From JAGWRI01 sp035700805 (GTDB lineage: Bacteria; Gemmatimonadota; Gemmatimonadetes; Gemmatimonadales; Gemmatimonadaceae), in NCBI GenBank assembly GCA_035700805.1, contig DASSOG010000050.1, forward strand, positions 1 to 64,000: 64,000 bases of DNA, written 5' to 3'. Shown here in pieces: positions 25,630-33,564 of the stretch (position 1 is its first letter; each line of letters opens with the position of its first letter). A model generated the notes under the pieces. It was not told where the DNA came from and ran no database searches. It worked only from the letters and a program-made list of their open reading frames with translations. The translations under genes were made by a program, and so were the position numbers.

Positions 25630-27560
25630 CCTCACACTCGTCGCATCGCCTCGTCGCCACGCTCCTCGGCTGCGGCGCCGCCATCCTGTTGGCAGCGTGT
25701 ACGCAATCGCTCAAGCTGAGCCCGGACGACTCCCAGACCATCCTCGCGCACCAGCGCATCACGGCGCCAAATCCGGGTGAGCCCGGCCCATACACGGTGA
25801 AGTACCTCACGTATGGCAGCGGCACCGACAAGCGACGCGAGGCGTTCCGCGATTCCGTGGCCTTCCGAACCCGCACCGTGGACGCCTCCCCGTTCGTGCA
25901 GATGCCGCCGAGCGAGGCCCGGGCGCGCAAGAAGACGTGGGGCTTTGACGTGAAGCACCTCCCCCTCAACGGGCGCGTCTGGTATCCCGACGGCCCCGGC
26001 CCCTTTCCGCTGGTGCTGATCGTCCACGGGAACCACGATCCCGGTGATTTTTCGGATCCCGGGTACCGCTACCTGGGCGAGCTGCTGGCCTCGCGCGGGT
26101 TCATCCTCGTCTCACTGGATGAGAATTTCCTGAATGGCAACCTGCGCGGGGAAAATGACGGCCGCGCATGGCTCATGCTGGAGCACCTGGTGGCGTGGCA
26201 CGCGTTCACGGACAGCGCGGACAACCCCTTCTATCACAAGGTGGACTGGGATCGCATTGCGATCATGGGGCACTCCCGCGGCGGCGGCGCGGTGACGCAC
26301 GCGGCGCAGTTCAACCGGCTCAACCGCTATCCCGACAACGCCAAGGTCACCTTTGACTTCCACTTCAACATCCGCGCGGTCGTGGCCATTGCCCCGGTGG
26401 ATTACGAGTACAAGCCTGCCGGTCAGTGGGAACCGATGGAAAACGTGGATTTCCTCGTGATGCACGGTTCGCACGATGGCGACGTGTCGGAGTTCATGGG
26501 CGTGCGCCAGTACGACCGGTTGCGATTCACCGATGGCAAGCCACACTTCAAGTCCGCCTGGTACGTGTACCGGGCCAATCACGGCCAGTGGAACACCATC
26601 TGGGACGGCCTCGATGGCGGCCCGCGGAGCGCCAATCGGCTGGACCTGCGCGCGCTGCTGTCGCCGGAGGAACAGCGCCAGTTTGCGCGCGTGGTCATTG
26701 GGGGTTTCCTGGAAGCCACCCTGCACGATCGCAAGGAATACCTGCCCATGTTCCGCGACCAGCGGACCATTGGCCACTGGCTCCCCAGGACGATGTACAT
26801 CACCCGCTTCCAGGAGAGCAGCTTCCGCACGCTGGCCGACTACGACGAGGACGTGGACGTGACCACGGGCAGCACGCCCGGGGTGGCCATCCAGGGGGCG
26901 GGCCTGGCCACCTGGCGGGAGGCGCCCATCCCGCTTCGATACACGAACGATGATCAGCACACGAATGCCGCGTGGCTGGGCTGGAACAACCGCGTGGCCG
27001 GCGCCGACACCGCCGCGCGAGCGCAGCCTGCCTCCTACACCTTCACGGTGAGCGATTCGCTGGTGTCCGCCTGGCACATCGGGGACACCTCAGGCGTGGT
27101 GCTCTCACTGGCGCCCACGTACACCGTGCCACCCCCGCACAAGCCGGACTCCGCCGCGCAGGCCAGCGCCCGCGCGGCCGGGCCAGGCGTCTCAAGGTCC
27201 CGTGCGCCAAGGGCGCAGGACGACTCCGTCCCCATGGACCTGACCATCGAACTGGTGGACGCCGACGGACACACGGCCAGGCTTCCCCTGTCGGTGTTCG
27301 GCCCCGTCCGCCGGCCCCTGATCACGCACGTCCTGCGCCGCGCGGACCGGGAGCGCGCGCGTTTCCAGAATCCATATGAGCTGGTGCTCCAGACCTACCC
27401 CATGCCGCTGGCCGCCTTTGCCCGGGTTGCCCCGTCGTTCAACCCGGCGCGCTTGCGGGTCATCCGGCTGGTGTTCGACCGGACGCCCGCCGGCGAGGTG
27501 ATCCTGGATGATGTGGGGCTGGCGAACCCGGATCCGGCCTTCCGCGCGCCCCCGGGCTGA
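25626..27560 (+). CDS. Lipoprotein alpha/beta hydrolase (dienelactone/PETase-like fold)
   Basis: 644 aa. A lipobox lies at LLAAC near residue 25. The hydrolase core is at about 110-330: oxyanion segment LVLIVHGNHDPGDF, nucleophile S217 in MGHSRGGGAV, probable acid in MHGSHDGDVS and His in RANHGQWNT. The remaining 300 residues are a beta-rich C-terminal extension (TYTFTVSD-type strands) that may bind a surface or polymer. It is translationally coupled to the barrel gene. The stop abuts the convergent neighbour's stop to form TGATCA with no intervening base. The substrate is unknown; an ester or peptide bond is plausible. Confidence 0.83.
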   Translation: MTSHSSHRLVATLLGCGAAILLAACTQSLKLSPDDSQTILAHQRITAPNPGEPGPYTVKYLTYGSGTDKRREAFRDSVAFRTRTVDASPFVQMPPSEARARKKTWGFDVKHLPLNGRVWYPDGPGPFPLVLIVHGNHDPGDFSDPGYRYLGELLASRGFILVSLDENFLNGNLRGENDGRAWLMLEHLVAWHAFTDSADNPFYHKVDWDRIAIMGHSRGGGAVTHAAQFNRLNRYPDNAKVTFDFHFNIRAVVAIAPVDYEYKPAGQWEPMENVDFLVMHGSHDGDVSEFMGVRQYDRLRFTDGKPHFKSAWYVYRANHGQWNTIWDGLDGGPRSANRLDLRALLSPEEQRQFARVVIGGFLEATLHDRKEYLPMFRDQRTIGHWLPRTMYITRFQESSFRTLADYDEDVDVTTGSTPGVAIQGAGLATWREAPIPLRYTNDDQHTNAAWLGWNNRVAGADTAARAQPASYTFTVSDSLVSAWHIGDTSGVVLSLAPTYTVPPPHKPDSAAQASARAAGPGVSRSRAPRAQDDSVPMDLTIELVDADGHTARLPLSVFGPVRRPLITHVLRRADRERARFQNPYELVLQTYPMPLAAFARVAPSFNPARLRVIRLVFDRTPAGEVILDDVGLANPDPAFRAPPG

Positions 27561-28736
27561 TCACGCCGGGCGCGCCGCTGCAACGGGCGCAGCCGGCGAC
27601 CCTCCGCTCGCCGAGTCGCCCGCTGCCCCGCCGGATGTCGCCGCGCGCTCGATGGGATATCGCAGCCGCGCGGCGACGCCATCCGCCCGCCGGTCAAGTT
27701 CCGCGGCCGCATCCCCCGACATCACCTCGACCTCAGCGCCCCGCGCCATGGCGGATCGCACCAGCGCTTCCACGTCAAACGATGGTTCGTTCAGGAAACG
27801 CGGGGACGCAAACAGCAGGTTGACCGCACCGGCGTGCACGGCCCGCTGAACGGCCGGTACTCCGTACGCGCCGTGACCGCCCGCGCCGGAGCGCTCGAAC
27901 ACGTCCTGCACCAGGATGAGGCCCTGGGCCGCGCGGAGCTGGCTCGCGGCGTGCTTCGCGGCCTCGGCGATCCCCGCCTCGTCGGTGCCGTGGTCGAGCG
28001 TAGTCGAGACCATCACGCGCCCCGCGTAAGGCGCCGGCATGGCCTCACCCGCGCGGCGGGCCCATTCGGGCGTGCCACCGATCAGGATCCAGCCGTCGTC
28101 CCCGGCCAGGTCAGTCAGTCGCGCCGTCATGGCGCCGGCCATGCGGTCGAACGCCGCTCGCTTGCGACGCGTGCGCCCCTCGGTGTCGATCTTGCCACGC
28201 GGCGTCGCATGCGACGCCCCCCTGGCGGCGGGCCGCTCGGGTGAACCGGGCTCGTCGTCGGGCACCGCGAGCGCCAGGTCGGGCAGCGGCGTCAGGGCGT
28301 CATCCGCGTACCGGTAAAATTGCGCGGACCGCGAATCCACCAGCGCCACAAACACCGGCCGGTGTTGCTTGAGGGCACGCAGATATGGCGTGATCACCGG
28401 ACCGAGACGCCACACCACGAGGGTGGGTGGCGCCACCGGCAGCGAGCTCGCGTAGCGCGCACCGTCGGCGGTCAGGAATGCCACCCACCCCCTGGTGCCC
28501 CACACGCCGTCAATGGGCGGCCATGGATCGTCCAGGTACGCCACGGCGCGGTCAAATTCGGCCTGCTCCGCCGAGTCGGCAATGCCCTGGCGAGCGGACC
28601 GCAGCGCCGTGCCCAGCGCGGCACGCCACGCGTGGCGCTGCGCGGGGTCTGTCACGCGCGCGGGATAGTAAACCGTGAGCACCTTGGTGGCGCCCAGTTC
28701 ACGCAGGAATCCGGTCAACTCAGCAGGGGTACGCAT
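27561..28736 (-). CDS. baeRF family (bacterial release-factor-like) protein
   Basis: 391 aa. The N-terminal half (TKVLTVYYPARVTDPAQR, then WVAFLTADGARYASSLP) and the central segment VFVALVDSRSAQFYRY match bacterial homologues of archaeo-eukaryotic release factor eRF1 (baeRF, probably group 10). A highly basic stretch (GRTRRKRAAFDRM) and the C-terminal ERSGAGGHGAYGVPAVQRAV, where the eRF1 family C-terminal domain lies, follow. These proteins are thought to act on ribosomes, perhaps in stress or rescue; function is unproven. GGAGG five bases upstream supports the start. It is upstream of, and unlinked to, the DksA-like gene by 95 bp. Confidence 0.75.
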   Translation of the reverse strand: MRTPAELTGFLRELGATKVLTVYYPARVTDPAQRHAWRAALGTALRSARQGIADSAEQAEFDRAVAYLDDPWPPIDGVWGTRGWVAFLTADGARYASSLPVAPPTLVVWRLGPVITPYLRALKQHRPVFVALVDSRSAQFYRYADDALTPLPDLALAVPDDEPGSPERPAARGASHATPRGKIDTEGRTRRKRAAFDRMAGAMTARLTDLAGDDGWILIGGTPEWARRAGEAMPAPYAGRVMVSTTLDHGTDEAGIAEAAKHAASQLRAAQGLILVQDVFERSGAGGHGAYGVPAVQRAVHAGAVNLLFASPRFLNEPSFDVEALVRSAMARGAEVEVMSGDAAAELDRRADGVAARLRYPIERAATSGGAAGDSASGGSPAAPVAAARPA

Positions 28737-28830
28737 GGGTCCTCCGTTGCGGCAGTGATTGAGGTCGCGTGGATCGGCGCGCACCGGGTGTGCGCGCCGA
28801 TTGGCCGGGACGGGCCCGGCCGGCTGTTCA

Positions 28831-29193
28831 TCAGGCGCGGGCTCCGCAGCTCACGCAGAACGGTGTCTCCGGCATGGCGATGAGCCGGGCATACGGGATC
28901 GGCTGCGCACAGCGCATGCAGATTCCATAGCTGCCACGGGTCATGCGATCCAGCGCTTCCCTCACGGCAGCCGAGCGAGCAGCGGCGCGCGAGGGCGGCA
29001 TGGTGACAATCGCCGAATCCAGCACGGCGGTGCCCCCGCCGGCGCCGTTGTCCGATGCCCAGGAATCCGACTCGCCGTGGGCGGTGTCAAGCCGCGCGGT
29101 CCGCTCGATCCGCGCGAGTTCACTCTGGAGCTCACGCTGGAGCTCCTTCAACTGGACCCGGGTCAGGTCGGGCGCGAATGTAGTCTTCCTCAT
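28831..29193 (-). CDS. TraR/DksA family zinc-finger protein
   Basis: 120 aa. The C4 zinc finger CMRC-x17-CVSC sits at about residues 92-116 (CMRCAQPIPYARL then ETPFCVSC), with the family's MTRGSYGIC lead-in and PYARL motif. The N-terminus is coiled-coil-like (QLKELQRELQSELARIER). DksA proteins enter the RNA polymerase secondary channel and, with ppGpp, tune rRNA and amino-acid promoters. The tip DxxDxA motif of E. coli DksA is not clear, so this may be a DksA-like paralogue (such as DksA2 or TraR-type) rather than the canonical one. Confidence 0.88.
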   Translation of the reverse strand: MRKTTFAPDLTRVQLKELQRELQSELARIERTARLDTAHGESDSWASDNGAGGGTAVLDSAIVTMPPSRAAARSAAVREALDRMTRGSYGICMRCAQPIPYARLIAMPETPFCVSCGARA

Positions 29194-29210
29194 CTCGTCC
29201 TCCGTGTCGT

Positions 29211-29227
29211 GGAACCGATCCGGTTCC
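29211..29227. promoter_or_regulatory. Palindrome upstream of DksA-like gene
   Basis: GGAACCG-ATC-CGGTTCC, 7-bp perfect arms, 18 bp upstream of the DksA-like start. Short symmetrical sites at this distance are usual for a repressor operator; the regulator is unknown. Confidence 0.45.
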
Positions 29228-29728
29228 AGGTTCTGCCAGCGGGTATCCGCATGATCCCCGCGGGCGCCTCGTGGTGTGCGTACACGGGTGGAACACGGTG
29301 CGGGCTGTCACGAAGTCCCTGAATGCACCACGCCCCACCCGACGACTGTGCGCGGGTGGGGCGTGGGCCAGATCAGCCGATCGCCAGACGCGTCAGGACA
29401 TCCATCTTCCTGGATGCGCGACGCTCCATTCCCCGCGAGTTGTGGCAGCGCCCGGCGTGGTACCGATGGTCGCCCCAGCCTGGGGGGTCCATGCGATATC
29501 ACGCGGCGCGGCAATGCGTACCGGAGAAACACGCGCGTGATGCGCGCCCCGGTTGGCCGAGTAGCTGGTTCCAACGCAGATGGATGCGCGCGCGCCGTCC
29601 GGTCGACAAGGCATCGACCGGCCGATCCTGACGGCCCGGCTGCTATGTATCCGGCTGGTGGATGTAGCGCTCAAAAAAGTCTCCCGTTGGTTGCCCGAAA
29701 CCTAATCGATGACACAGGGGAATCCAAC
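29228..29728. other. 500-bp gene-free stretch with one strong hairpin
   Basis: No open frame here has signs of coding. The notable element is a perfect 13-bp stem at 29328-29340 and 29354-29366 (CCACGCCCCACCC and its complement) with a 13-base loop. It has no U-run on either side, so it is not a classic terminator; it could be a structured leader, transcript end or small RNA. Nothing else supported. Confidence 0.5.
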
Positions 29729-30217
29729 CTACTGCTCGTCCGCTGAAGGCCCGTACATGGACGGCACGGGAACTCCCAGCAACCGATAGTAAACGCCCAG
29801 TTGCGCGCGATGGTGGATGAGGTGACTCAACACCAGGGACCGGAACATTTCGCGCCGGGTTCCCTCACCAATCACATGGTCGCCCGCCACCATGCTCCAC
29901 CGCTTCTCCAGGTCAGCCTCACTCGCGGATTCCACCGCCTTCGTGGTGGCCGCCGCCCGCGCATCGAACTCGGCCAGCAGTTCCCTGGCGCTGTCGAGTG
30001 TCGGCGTCGGCTTCCGCGTAGCAAAGTCCAGCTTGTCCTGCGTCATGACACTCACACCGTACCCCGGAATACTCGCCACGTGCGACGCCAGCTCGCCCAG
30101 CGACTTCGACTTGGCATGGGGCTTCCAGTCCCCGCGCCCGTCAGGGTAGCGCTCCAGCGTGCGGCGCGTGGTGGCCAGTTCACGGGCAAGGTCACTGATG
30201 GATTTCGAAATAGGCAT
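29729..30217 (-). CDS. DinB family protein (cytoplasmic)
   Basis: 162 aa, typical four-helix-bundle DinB/YfiT length. Metal-ligand candidates are His in LASHVASIPG and the HxxxH pair in SHLIHHRAQL. The last part LIHHRAQLGVYYRLLGVPVP is characteristic. DinB proteins are putative metalloenzymes, some of them thiol-dependent S-transferases; this one's substrate is unknown. No signal peptide, in contrast to the exported DinB-like protein at 49.5 kb. Confidence 0.87.
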   Translation of the reverse strand: MPISKSISDLARELATTRRTLERYPDGRGDWKPHAKSKSLGELASHVASIPGYGVSVMTQDKLDFATRKPTPTLDSARELLAEFDARAAATTKAVESASEADLEKRWSMVAGDHVIGEGTRREMFRSLVLSHLIHHRAQLGVYYRLLGVPVPSMYGPSADEQ

Positions 30218-30258
30218 TCATTCAACCAGGTAAGGGAAAACCGGACATACCGCGACAA

Positions 30259-31146
30259 TTACTGCATCTTCAACTTCTCCCGCGCGGCGCGTCGCACAAA
30301 GGCCGCCGGCGGGTTGTGCGCACGCGCCAGGTCGTACGCCTTGCGATAGAGCTCATCGGCCTTGGCCGCCTGCCCCATCTTCTCGTACGTCTCGGCCATG
30401 AGATAATTCATAAATGGATCGTTCTGGTTTCCGCGCACGGCCAGCATCTGCTGGAATGCCGACTGGGCGGTCTTCAGGTCGCCCGTGTAGAGTGCCACGT
30501 ACCCGACCAGGTACGGAAAGAACCGCTCCTGCTGCGCCGCCATCGCCGAATCGCCATCCAGGGCCTTCCGCGCCGCCGCCACCTGCCGAGCCGCCTCGGC
30601 CTTGTCACCCCGACGCGCCGCGATCCGACCAAGCGCGTGCGCCAGCCGGTAGTCCCACAGGCTCACGGGATGGGTCCTGGGCTCAGGCTCCTTGATCCCG
30701 TAGGCGTAGCCAATGCGATACCATTTCTCGGCTGCGTCCAGGTCGCCGACGTCAATGCACACGCGGGCGGCCTCGTCGGCCATCTCACCCTCCTGGTAAA
30801 ACGCGTTCTGCGGCTCGGCCGCCTCACGGGTCTTCCAGTAGTCAATCACCATCTGCTCGTACTTCACGGTATTCGCGCAGTCGCCCGCGAAGGCATACGA
30901 CATGGCCATGGATCGCTGCGCGTTGGCGCGCGCGGCCGGATCCGCCGCCGAGTCGATCAGGGCCTGCCAGATGACGCGCGCTTCGGCCGTCTTGCCATCC
31001 TGGTCCAGTTGCGCGGCTTCGCGGGCGGGGCCTGACGGCCCACGACCGCCGCCGCGTTGCGCCAGGACCGGCTGCGCGGCCAGCGCGACCGCGGCTGCCG
31101 CGACGAAGAGCACACGGCCAGCCATGAGTGGGGGACTCTTGGACAT
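30259..31146 (-). CDS. Exported TPR-repeat protein
   Basis: 295 aa. The signal peptide FVAAAAVALAAQPVLAQ ends before an Arg/Gly stretch (RGGGRGPSG). TPR-like helical pairs follow (EGEMADEAARVCIDVGDLDA, DKAEAARQVAAARKALDG, YLMAETYEKMGQAAKADEL). It is probably a periplasmic scaffold or accessory to envelope enzymes. GGAGG about seven bases before the ATG at 31146 favours this start over the ATG fifteen bases upstream. It lies 71 bp downstream of the penicillin acylase and 41 bp upstream of the DinB gene, all on the minus strand, and may be an operon with them. Confidence 0.75.
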   Translation of the reverse strand: MSKSPPLMAGRVLFVAAAAVALAAQPVLAQRGGGRGPSGPAREAAQLDQDGKTAEARVIWQALIDSAADPAARANAQRSMAMSYAFAGDCANTVKYEQMVIDYWKTREAAEPQNAFYQEGEMADEAARVCIDVGDLDAAEKWYRIGYAYGIKEPEPRTHPVSLWDYRLAHALGRIAARRGDKAEAARQVAAARKALDGDSAMAAQQERFFPYLVGYVALYTGDLKTAQSAFQQMLAVRGNQNDPFMNYLMAETYEKMGQAAKADELYRKAYDLARAHNPPAAFVRRAAREKLKMQ

Positions 31147-31217
31147 GGGTGGTTCCTCCATGAAGGGTTATCCATGGATGGTGGCCGATTGTCCGCCCCG
31201 GCGCAACACGGCGATGG

Positions 31218-33464
31218 TTATCGCCGTGCCCCGGGATGATACGTCGCCTCGGTATGCCCCTTGAGCTGCGAGGGGTAGTAGTACACCACGCGCAGGTTCC
31301 CCGTGGCATACCGCACGGCCTCGTCGTTGAAGTGCGGACTGGCCGGGTTGCCGCTCTCGCCCCCGGCCGTCACCGCCCGCGCCCGCACGCTGTCCGGCCC
31401 GAACTCCACCACCGCCACGAAGCTGTTGCCGCTGGTGCCGTACCACTTCTTGGTATTGGGATACGCCCGGGCCCCAAAGGACGCCAGCGAACCCCACCGC
31501 GAGGACGTGAACGCCACCGGGATGCTGGGCTTCGCATCATCGAAGCGCGAGTCAATGTCGTCGTTGAAGCGCTGGAAGCGGTTGATATCGCCCCACGGCG
31601 TCTGCCAGTTGCCGAAATCCGCCGCGATCTGGTCCGACGCGGACGCCAGCGCGCCCAGCAGTTGCGCGGGCGTCGCCCGCTCGGCCACGTAGTCCTCGGC
31701 GGACATATCGGCCGCCCGCGCGTCACGCCCCACGGCGCGCTCCACGTCCTGCCCCCAGAAGTTGGCCAGCGACGTGGCAATTGAGTTGATGCCAAACCGG
31801 TAGTCCCAGTTACGCATCACCTGGATCTGCCGAGCCACGCGCACCTTGAGCGGATCGCCATCTGGCGTGGCGTCGTACGCCTTGATCAGCGCCGGCACCA
31901 TGTGCGCAAAGCTGGGCAGGTAGCTGTCGAACATCGTGGCCGTGAGCGAGATCATCGTGTAATCGGTATGCTGGGGCAGCACCCGGAGCGCATGGTAGCC
32001 GCGCGGGGATTCCTCGCGCCCACGGTCCACGTACACCGGATAGTCACTCCGCCTGGGGCTGTCCCCCGGCCCCGCCGCCGACCAGGGCCAGTTGTTGGAG
32101 TTGTAGAGCCACCCGCTGGGCGGGTTCAGCAGGTTGGGCGTGCTGTCCACGGCCAGCAGGCCGTGGTAGTCCGTGGCCGGGTTGCTGCCATCCACCGGCT
32201 GGCTCCAGTCAAAGCTGGTATCGCGGTTGGGGATGTAGTTGGAGTGGAAATACGCGATGTCACCCTGCGCGTCGGCGAAGATCGTGTTGTTTGACGAATT
32301 GGTATGCAGGTCGAAGTACTTCCGGAATTGCGCGTAGGTGGTGGCCTTGGTGCGGCCATAGGATTGGATGAGCGCGTTGATGTGGTCCTTCATCAGGCTG
32401 ATGGTCACCCACCGGTCGCCGATCTTCCGCTCCACGGGGCCGTGCATGGTGTAGTAGGCCGTGAACGTGCGCGTCTTCATGCCACGCGCCGTCCGGTACG
32501 GGATGACAATCTGCTCCGTTCGCACCGGCAGCTCGCGGGTCCCGTGCTTGTAGTAATACCGGTCGCCCTTCTTCGTGATCGTCTCCAGGAATTCATCGAT
32601 GTTGTCGGCGCCGGTGGAGGTGTGCATCCACCCGATGCCGGTGTTGAAGCCCTGGTAGATGAAGAACTGGCCCCAGGTCACGGCGCCGTAGGCATCCAGT
32701 CCTTCGTCGCTGGACATCTGCAACTCGGAGCGGAAGTAGAACGACGTGTGCGGATTGATGTACAGGATGGCGTGATGGTCCAGCGTGTTCTTGGGGGCAA
32801 TCGCCACGCCGTTGGAGCCCGTGGGCTCCGTCCACACGTTGGGATCCTCGACGGGTGGCAGGGGAAAGCCGGCAGCGGCGCTCCGCGACGACGACCCGCC
32901 CCCAGCCCCGCCAGCCGGGGCATCGGTATAGAACTCCGCGAGCTGGCGCAGGTTCACCCGCTCGATGTCGCCGCCAATGCTCCCCTCGGTAAAGCTGAGC
33001 GCCATCCACGGCTCAAAGTGCTTGATCACCTGCGGCTTCACGCGGGGATGCGTGTACAGATAGTAGTTGAGCCCATCGGCAAAGCCATCCATGAGCCGCT
33101 GCAGCCACGCGGGGCTGGCCGCGTACTGCGCCTTGAGCGAGTCCACGTTCACGAACAGCCGCTGCCGCAGGTCGCTCCAGAGGTACGAGGAATCGGCCTG
33201 CGCGTGCCAGCCGAGGGCGTCCAGATAGTTTGTCTCCACCCGGTTGAAGTCGTCCTCGGCCTGCGCGTATTCCATGCCGAAGACGGCCTGCGCATCGGTG
33301 TGGCCGTGCACATGGGCAATGCCCCAGTCATCGCGCACGATGGTGGTGGCGGCGGCCTCGGACTTCCAGCGCGCGATCTCCTGCGGGCTCTGGGCGGCAG
33401 CGGTAATGGAGGTGGCGGCGGTCAGGACAACCGCGGCGACGACAATGCAGGAGTGCCTGGGCAT
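31218..33464 (-). CDS. Penicillin acylase family (S45, Ntn-hydrolase) protein
   Basis: 748 aa with a signal peptide (VVAAVVLTAATSITAAAQ). The alpha-subunit part is at 26-215 (IVRDDWGIAHVHGHTDAQA) and the autoprocessing junction with the nucleophile Ser217 in EPTGSNGVAI. The beta-chain carries AILYINPHTS and HTSTGADNID. Relatives cleave penicillins, N-acyl-homoserine lactones or other acyl amides in the periplasm. The canonical first beta-chain sequence is GSNxW, here GSNGV, a small departure. An inserted Gly/Ser-rich loop lies just before the cleavage site (GGAGGGSSSRSAAAG). No substrate can be named. Confidence 0.9.
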   Translation of the reverse strand: MPRHSCIVVAAVVLTAATSITAAAQSPQEIARWKSEAAATTIVRDDWGIAHVHGHTDAQAVFGMEYAQAEDDFNRVETNYLDALGWHAQADSSYLWSDLRQRLFVNVDSLKAQYAASPAWLQRLMDGFADGLNYYLYTHPRVKPQVIKHFEPWMALSFTEGSIGGDIERVNLRQLAEFYTDAPAGGAGGGSSSRSAAAGFPLPPVEDPNVWTEPTGSNGVAIAPKNTLDHHAILYINPHTSFYFRSELQMSSDEGLDAYGAVTWGQFFIYQGFNTGIGWMHTSTGADNIDEFLETITKKGDRYYYKHGTRELPVRTEQIVIPYRTARGMKTRTFTAYYTMHGPVERKIGDRWVTISLMKDHINALIQSYGRTKATTYAQFRKYFDLHTNSSNNTIFADAQGDIAYFHSNYIPNRDTSFDWSQPVDGSNPATDYHGLLAVDSTPNLLNPPSGWLYNSNNWPWSAAGPGDSPRRSDYPVYVDRGREESPRGYHALRVLPQHTDYTMISLTATMFDSYLPSFAHMVPALIKAYDATPDGDPLKVRVARQIQVMRNWDYRFGINSIATSLANFWGQDVERAVGRDARAADMSAEDYVAERATPAQLLGALASASDQIAADFGNWQTPWGDINRFQRFNDDIDSRFDDAKPSIPVAFTSSRWGSLASFGARAYPNTKKWYGTSGNSFVAVVEFGPDSVRARAVTAGGESGNPASPHFNDEAVRYATGNLRVVYYYPSQLKGHTEATYHPGARR

Positions 33465-33564
33465 GGCGCAGTCTCACTTGGCGTTCGGGTAGGCCAAAAA
33501 GGTGGCCCGCGAACCACGCGGATGCCAGTACGTCAGGCTCACGCCCGGCGCGGCATCCGCCGCC

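Noticed and set aside
29276..29746. Plus-strand open frame of 156 codons in the gene-free stretch
   Set aside because: No ribosome-binding site, biased composition and no recognisable protein feature; it also runs into the DinB gene's end on the other strand.
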